Source of the DNA: Virgibacillus senegalensis
GTDB taxonomy: Bacteria; Bacillota; Bacilli; Bacillales; Amphibacillaceae
Length of the DNA: 64,000 nt
Reading direction: 5' to 3'
NCBI RefSeq assembly: GCF_000821245.2
Contig: NZ_LN611425.1
Span: 1,180,924 to 1,244,923, forward strand
A program made the position numbers and the translations under genes. Positions 50,047 through 58,021 of this stretch are shown here, one piece after another. The first letter of the stretch is position 1, and every line of letters starts with the position of its first letter. A model generated the notes under the pieces. That model was not told the DNA's origin. It did not search any database and was given only the letters and a program-made list of their open reading frames with translations.

Positions 50047-50802
50047 CTACAATGATTTCTGGCGGTTTTGGGGACTGTCCCCGTCTTTGAACCAGTTGAA
50101 CAGGTAGTCTTGTGTGTAAAGGTCGTTTGGGTAGTCGATGAAGGCTGTGTTTTCTTCTTCATAAAGGTATTGAAGAAATTCGTTTAATGCACCCATGTAT
50201 TCGCCATAAAGGAATTCGAAACTTACGGTTTCTTTCGGCATGAGGCTTTTCTCACAAACTGCAGGATCTGCATAATTCACATAGGTCCGGCATGGGATGG
50301 GCCGTATCTCATAAGCCATGCATTGATTCGTTACGGTATCGAGCATGACACACGGCAGTTGCTTTTGCCGATAATGTTGTTTAAAATCCTTGTCGGCATC
50401 TGTCTCCACGCTTTGTAGTTCTTCCAGCTGCCTGCCATACTTTCGGTGGTACTCCTTCCAATGCACTTGCAGTTTCTCTCGACGTTCTTCAGGAAAGCTT
50501 TCAATGGCTTGCTTCATCAGCTTCGCTTCCATCTTGTTGATGATGATTGGGTAATAACAGCAAAAAGCACAGCCCATCCGACACGAAGGCTTCAACTCCA
50601 ACGTATTTTCAATCGTTTCGATTTCCCCGCTGACTACCTGTAGCAACCCACGAAAGCTTCCAAGCAATTTTTCTTCTGTAGTAGTACTGGCTTCCGCCCA
50701 TCCTTCCACAACGTTATAAAACTTGTCTTCATCTATTTGATATTTTTCATGTAAATTCCCACATTTATCCTGGATTTCTTGAAAACTTAAATAGTTGCCC
50801 AT
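50047..50802 (-). CDS. YkgJ-family cysteine-cluster protein
   Basis: 251 residues. Cysteine pattern CRMGCAFCCYYPI, then LPCVMLDTVTNQCMAYEIRPIPCRTYVNY and AVC, a probable zinc or Fe-S binding cluster (UPF0153 type). N-terminal helical region and C-terminal tail are variable. The last codons (DGDSPQ) are read through a GGGGACTGTCCCC palindrome, so the C-terminus seems to have been rewritten by a repeat. Monocistronic; function unknown. Confidence 0.85.
   Translation of the reverse strand: MGNYLSFQEIQDKCGNLHEKYQIDEDKFYNVVEGWAEASTTTEEKLLGSFRGLLQVVSGEIETIENTLELKPSCRMGCAFCCYYPIIINKMEAKLMKQAIESFPEERREKLQVHWKEYHRKYGRQLEELQSVETDADKDFKQHYRQKQLPCVMLDTVTNQCMAYEIRPIPCRTYVNYADPAVCEKSLMPKETVSFEFLYGEYMGALNEFLQYLYEEENTAFIDYPNDLYTQDYLFNWFKDGDSPQNRQKSL
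50070..50082. repeat. GGGGACTGTCCCC palindrome inside the YkgJ reading frame
   Basis: A 13-base palindrome (six pairs plus centre) identical to the core of the neighbouring elements, located 8 codons from the end of the YkgJ gene. Confidence 0.75.
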
Positions 50803-50951
50803 CTACTAGTCTCCCTTATTCGTTGCTGTTCTCTTATTGTTAACTTTTTCTCGAGAGATGTAAATAGGACATTCCTATCTTCACTCTTTCCCCTCACAAA
50901 GCAGTTGGGCATCATATTTAAAAATATGCCACACCAACCTCCCCCTGATCT

Positions 50952-51266
50952 TCATGTATTAGTTTTTTCGTATAGCTGTAATGCTTGATCGAGTACTTTG
51001 TCTCCCTGAATCATGCCATAAGCAATTTGGTCAATCACCTCTACTTTAACTCCTTTTGGTTCCAATTGCTTTTTTATCTTTTTTTCCAAATAACACACCT
51101 GTGGACCGATTAACACAACATCAAGCCCATCAAGATGATGCTTTAAAGCAGATTCCGGTACAGCAGTAATGGTTACATCAACTTGTCTCGCTTCTGCGCT
51201 TTTTTCCATTTTTGATACCAACATAGAGGTCGACATTCCAGCTGAGCATACCAGGACAATTTTCAT
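50952..51266 (-). CDS. PTS IIB component, cellobiose/chitobiose type
   Basis: 104 residues, lactose/cellobiose-type IIB fold with phospho-cysteine C7 in IVLVCSAGMSTSMLVSKME and VVLIGPQVCYLEKKI. Receives phosphate from an IIA protein and passes it to the sugar carried by IIC. Follows the IIC gene on the same strand after 170 bases, which hold no gene I can support. No IIA gene is present in the window. Confidence 0.92.
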   Translation of the reverse strand: MKIVLVCSAGMSTSMLVSKMEKSAEARQVDVTITAVPESALKHHLDGLDVVLIGPQVCYLEKKIKKQLEPKGVKVEVIDQIAYGMIQGDKVLDQALQLYEKTNT

Positions 51267-51436
51267 CGTGACTCCCCCTTCTATCGTATGCAGCCGTTGT
51301 GAAAATCGGCTACTCCTTTCTATATTTATGCTGCATGGCAGGCTAAGCCTTCACTTAGCAAAGAGATAGATTCCCGTGCCAAAGCATTCCCAACGTGAAG
51401 GTAGTTGTGAAAGAAACTTCCTATGGTCTTTCCTGT

Positions 51437-52723
51437 TCAACCCTCCATCCGCTGTTTCAGTGCCCGGACCCCTGCCATGACGAACGGGGTGTAAAGGACC
51501 ACTGCCAACGCTATATTAAAAACCTGCAAGGCAATTCCCCGCCAACTACCACCAGTGACAAGGTATCCGCTTAAAATCGGCGGAGTGGTCCATGGAAGGA
51601 TGGCCACCGTTTTCGGAACCATACCAGTGGCAAGGGCAACGTATGCGGTCACAGTAAGAATTACCGGTATAAAAATGAAGGGCAGCAACATGACGGGATT
51701 CAATACAATCGGCAAGCCAAAAATGACCGGTTCATTAATATTGAAAAGACCTGCAGGAGTCGAAAGCTTTGCCACTTCCCGATACGGGTGATTTTTTTCC
51801 TGGCGGACAACAAAAAATATGGCAATCAGTAAAGCAATCGTCGTACCGGACCCACCCATGAATACAAAGGAGTCTAAAAATGGTTTCGTAACAATATTTG
51901 GGACATCAAAGGCAGAAACGCCACTTTGATACAAAGACAGATTCTTTTCAATTAGTGGAAGGTACACCGGTTCGATAACGGAACCGATAATATTGGTGCC
52001 ATGCAGGCCGAAGAACCATAATAAATGGTTAAGAAACGATACGACCATCGCAGCAGGAAGTGTATTCCCCAAACCTTGCAATGGCTCCTGAAGAATGGTG
52101 AAAATCCATTCAAAAATACTGATTTCCGCAAAGTGACTCATCAACGCTTGAAACAAGCCCACGATTACCAATATGATCGATGCGGGAATCAATGCAGTAA
52201 ACGACCGGGCCACCCCGGCAGGGACACCTTCAGGCATTTTGATAGTAAGCTTGGAATAAAGCAGGAAGCGAAATAATTCTGTAAGGACCAACGCAAGGAT
52301 GATGGCAACAAACAAGCCTTGAGCGCCGAGCCAGGCGAAGCTCAACCCCCAGTCTGCCGTTTCCGGTACAAGCATGATATAAGCAGCAGCCGTTATTAAG
52401 CCTGAAGATAACCCATCCATTTCATAGGACTTTGCCAGGTTGTAGGCAATGGAAAAGGCAATCAGCAATCCTAAGACCGCAAATGTCCCATTCCAAATGC
52501 TTCCCCCCACCTTTTGCCAGTTTCCTTCTCCAAAGATACCATTTAGAATACTCGGCAAATCAAAGCTGCCAAAAGGCGGAAAGTTATTAATGAGGATACC
52601 AAGCGATCCAATAATCACAAGCGGCATAATTGCGACAAACCCATCACGGATCGCGACAAGATGACGTTGAGCCCCTATCCTTCCCGCTATCTCAATAAAC
52701 TTTTGCATCAATGGATGATTCAT
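51437..52723 (-). CDS. PTS IIC component, cellobiose/chitobiose type
   Basis: 428 residues with about ten membrane segments; typical signatures are GAQRHLVAIRDGFVAIMPLVIIGS, HLLWFFGLHGTNI, GGSGTTIALLI and FNINEPVIFGLPIVLNPVML, the last containing the conserved NEP sugar site. First gene of the divergent PTS unit. Probable substrates are cellobiose, chitobiose or related beta-disaccharides; the ChbG-like deacetylase across the promoter region favours chitobiose. Confidence 0.93.
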   Translation of the reverse strand: MNHPLMQKFIEIAGRIGAQRHLVAIRDGFVAIMPLVIIGSLGILINNFPPFGSFDLPSILNGIFGEGNWQKVGGSIWNGTFAVLGLLIAFSIAYNLAKSYEMDGLSSGLITAAAYIMLVPETADWGLSFAWLGAQGLFVAIILALVLTELFRFLLYSKLTIKMPEGVPAGVARSFTALIPASIILVIVGLFQALMSHFAEISIFEWIFTILQEPLQGLGNTLPAAMVVSFLNHLLWFFGLHGTNIIGSVIEPVYLPLIEKNLSLYQSGVSAFDVPNIVTKPFLDSFVFMGGSGTTIALLIAIFFVVRQEKNHPYREVAKLSTPAGLFNINEPVIFGLPIVLNPVMLLPFIFIPVILTVTAYVALATGMVPKTVAILPWTTPPILSGYLVTGGSWRGIALQVFNIALAVVLYTPFVMAGVRALKQRMEG

Positions 52724-52938
52724 TCTAATTCCCCCCTACATGAAATTGTGGTAAATATGCTTTGTGTTTCCAACAATTCATCAAGCACCCGTTTACTACC
52801 TCTTTCTGAACCGACCAGTGGATTCAACATCATGGCTAAATATGCGTCATACATACTCCCTCTTTATACATTTACTGTCTGACCAGGAAGAGATATTGGT
52901 CACGAGACATGTATATGCTGCTGAAAAACAAAAAATGT

Positions 52939-53000
52939 ATCATACAAATAATTCGACTTCCATACAAATTTAATAACCACCAACTTTGTAATGACAAAGT
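52939..53000. promoter_or_regulatory. Promoter and candidate GntR operators between the PTS unit and gntR-chbG
   Basis: Minus-strand promoter TTGTAT (52962-52967), 17-base spacer, TATGAT (52939-52944). Its two boxes sit in direct repeats CATACAAAT at 52941 and 52961, exactly 20 bp apart. A dyad ACTTTGT-AATG-ACAAAGT lies at 52983-53000, between the promoter and the GntR gene. These are plausible binding sites for the GntR-type regulator. Confidence 0.5.
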
Positions 53001-53052
53001 CATAATTTTTTATCGCAAACATTTAAGTGACTTGTGAGATAGGAGTTAAGGG

Positions 53053-53769
53053 ATGGAAAAAAAATCGTTACATGCCTTTATCAAAGAGGAGATTCTTACC
53101 AGAATTAAATCGGGACACTTTCAAGTAGGGGAAAAGATTCCGACGGAACTGGAACTTTGTACCTCTTTTAATGTGAGCAGGACAACCGTGAGAACCGCCC
53201 TGAATCAATTGACACAGGAAGGGTATCTTTTACGCCATCAGGGTAGGGGAACCTATGTCGCGGATCCAAAAGTTAAACAAACCCTTTCCCAAACCATCAA
53301 GCGGTACAGTGACCAGGTTGCAGGTCAGGGTAAGAAACCAAAAATCTCGCTTCTCGACATCCAGGTGATACCAGCTAGTGAAGTTCTATCCCAATCATTA
53401 GACTTATCGAGAAACGAAGCCGTTCAACGCATTGAAAGAATCAGGCTAGCAGATCAGGAAGCCATCCAATACGAAGTTTCGTATATCCCATGGAGCGTGG
53501 CACCTGGACTTACAAAGGAGCATGCCGAAACGTCCCTTTATGCTGCTTTACAAGATGTCTTTGACGTTCATATTGCTAAAACGACGGAACAAGTGGAAAT
53601 CACCTTTGCTGATCAGTTGATTTGCAATCATTTACAATGTGAGGCCGAGTTGCCGCTCTTTTATATTGAAACAACAGCAGAGAACAAACTGGGGAAAAAA
53701 ATAGAATTCTCCCGCTCCTACTTTCGGGGAGATAAAACTAATTTTGTTATCGAGCGATTGTATGAATGA
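53053..53769 (+). CDS. GntR-family (HutC/TreR subfamily) transcriptional regulator
   Basis: 238 residues. N-terminal winged HTH (IKEEILTRIKSGHFQVGEKIPTELELCTSFNVSRTTVRTALNQL) and a C-terminal UTRA ligand domain (VQRIERIRLADQEAIQYEVSYIP). HutC-type members often sense phosphosugars, fitting a PTS. Divergent from the IIC gene and 38 bases before the deacetylase gene. Confidence 0.93.
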   Translation: MEKKSLHAFIKEEILTRIKSGHFQVGEKIPTELELCTSFNVSRTTVRTALNQLTQEGYLLRHQGRGTYVADPKVKQTLSQTIKRYSDQVAGQGKKPKISLLDIQVIPASEVLSQSLDLSRNEAVQRIERIRLADQEAIQYEVSYIPWSVAPGLTKEHAETSLYAALQDVFDVHIAKTTEQVEITFADQLICNHLQCEAELPLFYIETTAENKLGKKIEFSRSYFRGDKTNFVIERLYE

Positions 53770-53807
53770 ATTGTTAGAAAAACAAATCGGTAGCGAGGGG
53801 GGATTTT

Positions 53808-54506
53808 GTGGAGGTTTTAGTTAATGCGGATGATTTTGGACTTACAAAAGGAGTGAATGACGGTATTATCGAAGCTCACCTCAACGGTATTGTTAGCTCT
53901 GCGACCATGATGATGAACGGACTGGCCGTTGAGGAAGCGGTCCAAGCGGCAAAGCACCATCCCAGCTTAAAGGTCGGTGTCCACCTTGTTCTTACATGGG
54001 GTAAAGCGCTTTGCCCAGATTTACGACTTTTAGTAGACGAAGAAGGAACCTTTCGCTATCGGAGTAATTTTCGAGAAATGAACGTACCTGATCTTGAAGA
54101 AACGGAAAAAGAATGGCGGACACAATTGGAGGCGTTTCTTGCTACAGGTCTGCCTCTCCATCATATCGACAGTCATCACCTTATCCATGGATGGGAGCCA
54201 TTAAAAGAGTTGGTCCACAACTTAGCTACAGACTATCGAGTGCCCGTTCGCTATGTACCCTCCCTGCAAAACTCTCCAGACATACTGCTGACCGATGTGT
54301 TATGGACTGAATTTTATGGGAAAGGGGTAACCTACAACATTTTTGATCAGCTTCGGAGCCTAAAAGCAGAAAGTGTTGAAGTTATGACCCATCCAGCTTT
54401 TTCAGATAAGCAGCTACAAACAATAAGTTCTTACAGCACCCCTCGTAATCGAGAAAGGGAAATTCTATGTTCTCTTCAAGTCCCGGATTGGGTGACCATC
54501 CTCTAA
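53808..54506 (+). CDS. ChbG/YdjC-family carbohydrate deacetylase
   Basis: 232 residues. Metal motif VNADDFGLTKGVNDG at the N-terminus (DD pair), H residues in HHIDSHHLIHGWEP, and a late EVMTHPAFSD histidine, as in chitooligosaccharide deacetylases of the YdjC fold. It removes an acetyl group from N-acetylated disaccharide phosphates after PTS uptake. GTG start preceded by GAGGGGGGA. Probably co-transcribed with gntR. Confidence 0.9.
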   Translation: MEVLVNADDFGLTKGVNDGIIEAHLNGIVSSATMMMNGLAVEEAVQAAKHHPSLKVGVHLVLTWGKALCPDLRLLVDEEGTFRYRSNFREMNVPDLEETEKEWRTQLEAFLATGLPLHHIDSHHLIHGWEPLKELVHNLATDYRVPVRYVPSLQNSPDILLTDVLWTEFYGKGVTYNIFDQLRSLKAESVEVMTHPAFSDKQLQTISSYSTPRNREREILCSLQVPDWVTIL

Positions 54507-54592
54507 GTTTTCTTTAGGAAATTTCACGGTCGGACTTTTGAATAATCCAGCCAAATCCCTGCCTGGAATCCATGTTCGATATTCGCTATAAT

Positions 54593-54620
54593 AAAAAAGA
54601 GAAGTGCGGCAACACTTCTC
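54593..54620 (-). terminator. Strong terminator of the PadR unit
   Basis: GAGAAGTG/CACTTCTC stem with a six-base loop and six T on the minus strand, downstream of the small open frame at 54649. Confidence 0.85.
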
Positions 54621-54628
54621 ACAGTCCC

Positions 54629-54646
54629 TGTCCCGAAACAGGGACA
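54629..54646. repeat. GGGACAGGGACTGT-type palindrome
   Basis: TGTCCC-GAAACA-GGGACA with flanking CAGTCCC, related in core sequence to the elements at 19603, 49800, 49969 and 50070. Lies between a terminator and the small open frame. Confidence 0.5.
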
Positions 54647-54648
54647 CA

Positions 54649-54777
54649 CTAAACACTTTGTTTTTCAGGGAAGCTTTCTTTTTTGCTTTGTACAGTAAAA
54701 GAGAAAGCTTTTCGTTTGCTTTTAACAGTCAGCTGGGTGATATCTCGGCTAACGAACAATGCTTCATCTCTTTGCAT
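54649..54777 (-). CDS. Hypothetical 42-residue basic protein
   Basis: Open frame starting MQRDEALFVSRDITQL and ending KESFPEKQSV, hydrophilic and lysine-rich. AAAGGTG lies six bases upstream of the ATG, the gap to the preceding gene is 21 bases and a strong terminator follows at 54593. These features allow a third gene in the PadR unit, but there is no family match and the stop lies next to a repeat, so it may be chance. Confidence 0.3.
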   Translation of the reverse strand: MQRDEALFVSRDITQLTVKSKRKAFSFTVQSKKESFPEKQSV

Positions 54778-54798
54778 GCTAAGCACCTTTCCATCTCC

Positions 54799-55461
54799 TC
54801 ATCCTTGTTTTTTCCGGTTGGAACCGGTAAAGAGCAGACCGAGAAGCAGTCCGAAGCCAGCCAGAAAAAACACCATAAAAGAACTGATTCCTATAAAGAC
54901 TTCACCCGTAGCAAAACCGGAAGTCAAAGCGGTATACAAACTGAACAAAATCAAACCAACTGCTAATCCATACAAAATCGCCCGTACCTTGGTCATTGCG
55001 TATTTTTTGTCGGTTTCCCTGGTCAGCAAGCTATAAGTGATGATGGCCCCTCCCAGTACGACAAAAATAGCTGGCCCGACGACGGCTTCAGGTGGCAATC
55101 CCATAAAATACAGCATGGCTGTAGTTAATAACCCGAACAGTCCGACCAATATGCCAGTGATCAACCCTGTTGTGGAAATACGGGCAGTCATGGAAGAATA
55201 GACAGATTTTCTCGCCTTATCCTGCCCCAACTGTCTCATATCTTCGACTAGACCGCTTAAGTCCCCCAATGAACTTACCGCCTCTTTGAAAGCCTCTTCT
55301 TCTTCCATACCGGACTTTTGATAATCGCCTATTTTTTCTTTTAAATTTATGGTCAGCTCTTCCTTCAACTCGTATAATTGCTGACTCTCCCCTACCCCGG
55401 CAAACAAATTATCTACATACGATCTTACTTTTTGATTAAGATCCTGTTTAGTTCTCCTCAT
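54799..55461 (-). CDS. Permease-prefix-domain membrane protein
   Basis: 220 residues. N-terminal soluble helical prefix (QDLNQKVRSYVDNLFAGVGESQQLYELKEEL, GMEEEEAFKEAVSSLGDL), as found in DUF1700/DUF1129-type proteins, then five or so membrane segments from about residue 90. ATG at 55461 follows GGAGGAATT; the longer frame begins inside padR. The 14-base overlap with padR shows coupling. PadR-plus-membrane-protein pairs are common in Firmicutes and tend to respond to envelope stress. Confidence 0.82.
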   Translation of the reverse strand: MRRTKQDLNQKVRSYVDNLFAGVGESQQLYELKEELTINLKEKIGDYQKSGMEEEEAFKEAVSSLGDLSGLVEDMRQLGQDKARKSVYSSMTARISTTGLITGILVGLFGLLTTAMLYFMGLPPEAVVGPAIFVVLGGAIITYSLLTRETDKKYAMTKVRAILYGLAVGLILFSLYTALTSGFATGEVFIGISSFMVFFLAGFGLLLGLLFTGSNRKKQG

Positions 55462-55801
55462 TCGCAATTCCTCCTTCAATTAATTCATTCAACACATTTT
55501 TGGCAAAATGCCAATCTTGCTTGTTTTGTTCGTAACGATCCACCCCTTCCTCGGTGATCCGATAATACTTCCGGCGTCCTCCTTGTGTTTCGTCCCCCCA
55601 GTAAGAAACAATATATCCTTCCTTTTCCAGCCGTCGAAAAGCGGTATAGAGGGTCGCTTCTTTTAATTCATACTGATTGCCACTTAAAGTAATGATGGTC
55701 TTATAAATCTGATATCCGTAACTGTCGCCTTGGCGCAGTACATTCAAAATAATCGTATCTGTGTGACCTCTTATCAAATCGGTCGAAATTTTGCTAGCCA
55801 A
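55448..55801 (-). CDS. PadR-family transcriptional regulator
   Basis: 117 residues, winged helix: DTIILNVLRQGDSYGYQIYKTI, ATLYTAFRRLEKEGYIVSYWGDETQGGRRKYYRITEEG. TTG start at 55801 with AAGGAGGTG upstream. Likely represses its own unit through the dyad in the promoter spacer. Confidence 0.92.
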   Translation of the reverse strand: MASKISTDLIRGHTDTIILNVLRQGDSYGYQIYKTIITLSGNQYELKEATLYTAFRRLEKEGYIVSYWGDETQGGRRKYYRITEEGVDRYEQNKQDWHFAKNVLNELIEGGIANEEN

Positions 55802-55823
55802 TAAAATTCACCTCCTTAAATAC

Positions 55824-55852
55824 AATTTAAAGCACATTACTATGTCTGTCAA
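55824..55852 (-). promoter_or_regulatory. Promoter of the PadR unit with operator-like dyad
   Basis: TTGACA (55847-55852), 17-base spacer, TAAATT (55824-55829) on the minus strand. The spacer holds ACAT-AGTA-ATGT, consistent with the ATGT/ACAT half-sites of PadR-type operators. Confidence 0.6.
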
Positions 55853-56019
55853 GGTAATTTGTGTGGGATAATAATCGGCCAGGTGAAAATGGATAAAAAT
55901 CAAACACATACCATGCGTTTTCACAACCCTGCCTTCCCCCCTGACTTCCCGTTTCCTGGCTTGAAATTTCGCTTGCCATTTTTCTGTTAACATCGTGCCA
56001 AGCTTAAAAATGCCATTAA

Positions 56020-56065
56020 AAATGTTGAAACCATAAGCCTGCGACTTACAATTTCAACATTTTTT
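56020..56065 (-). terminator. Terminator of the RNase H-like gene
   Basis: AAATGTTGAAA/TTTCAACATTT stem with a 21-base loop; T-rich on both sides. About 10 bases after the RNase H-like stop. The region 55853-56019 holds no credible gene. Confidence 0.7.
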
Positions 56066-56074
56066 CTGACTTAA

Positions 56075-56734
56075 CTATTTCTTTACTTCACTCGTTCCAG
56101 TTATAGCAATTCCGCGCAAAGCCTGTGAAGCCAACTGATCCGCTTCTTTATTCAGCTTTCGGGAAACAAGCTGGTAGGAAGGATCAATACCAAGTTCTTC
56201 AAGCATGTTTTCAATCCGGTCTATCCACTTAGAAAGTTCCTCTTCGTAACAAGGCCATTCTCCAGTTAATTGTCGTATGACGACTTGCGAATCGCCGATA
56301 ATAGTAACGGGCAGATCATGAACTTCCATTAAAGCAAGCTCTTGCAATGCCAGATGAAAAGCAGCATATTCCGCTTCATTGTTCGTTTCCAATTCATCTA
56401 CTTGGGCATTCTTTCGCAGCCGAAGAGACTTTCCGTTTTGCTCATAATAAACCGCACACCCTAAACCTGCAGACTGTGACTCCCGGTCAAAGCCGCCATC
56501 AAAGTAAACGGAGATGAAATGAGGTTCTGTTTTGATTTCTTCTGTATACTTTTTTAATTCCTTCAACGTCCAAGTAGAATCCCGGCTGTCTAGAAACGTC
56601 ATTTGTTTTGCCCGCCCCGTCCTTTCCAAATCTTCTGCCATTAAGATGGCTTTACCCGGGTTCATTTCTTCTGAGATAAAATTGACAGCCGTTCCTTTCG
56701 GTGTCTGGTATGTCATTTCAATCCGAATATCCAT
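56075..56734 (-). CDS. RNase H-like protein (YpeP-type)
   Basis: 219 residues. N-terminal variable domain, then an RNase HI fold from about residue 72: first catalytic Asp in SVYFDGGFDRES, Glu in ETNNEAEYAAFHLAL, Asp in TIIGDSQVVIRQLTG and final Asp in NKEADQLASQAL. All four acidic residues are present, so it may cleave RNA in RNA-DNA hybrids, although several Bacillus homologues are inactive. Start follows AGGAGG. Confidence 0.88.
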   Translation of the reverse strand: MDIRIEMTYQTPKGTAVNFISEEMNPGKAILMAEDLERTGRAKQMTFLDSRDSTWTLKELKKYTEEIKTEPHFISVYFDGGFDRESQSAGLGCAVYYEQNGKSLRLRKNAQVDELETNNEAEYAAFHLALQELALMEVHDLPVTIIGDSQVVIRQLTGEWPCYEEELSKWIDRIENMLEELGIDPSYQLVSRKLNKEADQLASQALRGIAITGTSEVKK

Positions 56735-56905
56735 TCCAAAACCTCCTTAATAAAAAACGGGATTTCTTTCAAATCAATCGTATTACGGACATTGTTCCCG
56801 CGATCGCTAGGATTATAGCACAAGATAGGAAGCATAATCCTCATAAAAAACGAACAAAAATTTGTACACTGGGTGAATTATTTCGGGTTTAACCACAAAT
56901 ATCCT

Positions 56906-56934
56906 TTGACATCCAAGCGAATATGATGTAAATT
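56906..56934 (+). promoter_or_regulatory. Promoter of guaC
   Basis: TTGACA (56906-56911), 17-base spacer, TAAATT (56929-56934). The first PurBox-like site lies right after it. Confidence 0.65.
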
Positions 56935-56938
56935 ACCT

Positions 56939-56983
56939 AATGTACGAACAATTCTTTTTAACGTTACTATAATATTCGTGTTT
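56939..56983 (+). promoter_or_regulatory. Candidate PurR box pair upstream of guaC
   Basis: AATGTACGAACAAT (56939-56952) and inverted ATATTCGTGTTT (56972-56983, reading AAACACGAATAT on the other strand) face each other, like the paired PurBoxes with CGAA cores in Bacillus. Overlaps the transcription start and leader of guaC. Confidence 0.55.
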
Positions 56984-56996
56984 AGAGGTGTGTAAC

Positions 56997-57980
56997 ATGG
57001 AAAATGTATTTGATTACGAAGATATTCAATTAGTTCCTGCAAAGTGTATTGTAAATAGTCGGTCCGAATGCGATACGACGATTACACTTGGCGGCAATAC
57101 GTTCAAGCTTCCTGTCGTGCCAGCCAATATGCAGACAATTATCGATGAAAAAATTGCATTATATTTAGCCGAAAATGGTTATTTCTATATCATGCATCGT
57201 TTTGAACCAGAAAAACGTCTTGCATTTACCAAAGATATGAAACAACGCGGGTTAATCGCCTCCATTAGTGTAGGGGTGAAGGAAGAGGAATACCGTTTTG
57301 TAGAAGAACTCGCCAACGAACAAGTTACACCCGAATATATTACAATCGACATTGCACACGGCCATTCCAATGCCGTCATTGAAATGATTCAGCATATTAA
57401 AAAACACTTACCTGCCAGTTTTGTCATCGCTGGTAATGTAGGTACTCCGGAAGCAGTCAGGGAGTTGGAAAACGCAGGCGCTGACGCTACGAAGGTCGGG
57501 ATCGGCCCTGGTAAAGTATGTATCACGAAAGTCAAAACAGGATTCGGCACAGGCGGCTGGCAATTGGCAGCACTGCGCTGGTGCGCAAAAGCCGCCAGTA
57601 AACCGATTATCGCGGACGGTGGAATCCGGATTCATGGCGATATAGCGAAATCAATCCGCTTTGGTGCTTCCATGGTGATGATTGGTTCACTGTTTGCAGG
57701 CCATGAGGAATCTCCTGGCGAAACGATTGAAAAAGACGGAAAACTTTTCAAGGAATACTTTGGCTCCGCCTCTGAATTCCAAAAAGGCGAAAAGAAAAAT
57801 GTCGAAGGTAAAAAGATGCTTGTCGAACATAAAGGTTCACTTGCCGACACTCTAAAAGAGATGGAACAAGATTTGCAATCATCTATTTCCTACGCAGGCG
57901 GCAACAAGCTTGAAGCCATTCGTAATGTGGATTACGTTATTGTAAAAAATTCGATTTTCAACGGAGATAAAGTCTACTAA
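56997..57980 (+). CDS. guaC: GMP reductase
   Basis: 327 residues, the bacterial GuaC length. IMPDH/GMPR barrel: [17 protein letters not shown] at the start, [30 protein letters not shown] with the catalytic Cys, and [19 protein letters not shown]. Converts GMP to IMP with NADPH, feeding guanine nucleotides back to adenine synthesis. ATG at 56997 preceded by AGAGGTG; GTG three codons upstream is part of that site. Monocistronic with a good terminator. Confidence 0.97.
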   Translation: MENVFDYEDIQLVPAKCIVNSRSECDTTITLGGNTFKLPVVPANMQTIIDEKIALYLAENGYFYIMHRFEPEKRLAFTKDMKQRGLIASISVGVKEEEYRFVEELANEQVTPEYITIDIAHGHSNAVIEMIQHIKKHLPASFVIAGNVGTPEAVRELENAGADATKVGIGPGKVCITKVKTGFGTGGWQLAALRWCAKAASKPIIADGGIRIHGDIAKSIRFGASMVMIGSLFAGHEESPGETIEKDGKLFKEYFGSASEFQKGEKKNVEGKKMLVEHKGSLADTLKEMEQDLQSSISYAGGNKLEAIRNVDYVIVKNSIFNGDKVY

Positions 57981-57987
57981 TAAAAAG

Positions 57988-58014
57988 GCGAGCCCAACCC
58001 GGCTCGCTTTTTTT
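57988..58014 (+). terminator. Terminator after guaC
   Basis: GCGAGCC/GGCTCGC with a six-base loop and seven T; faces the convergent amidohydrolase gene. Confidence 0.92.
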
Positions 58015-58021
58015 GTTTATG

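Noticed and set aside
55808-55993. 61-codon minus-strand frame upstream of padR
   Set aside because: It covers the padR promoter and ribosome site, has no ribosome site of its own and no recognisable protein features.
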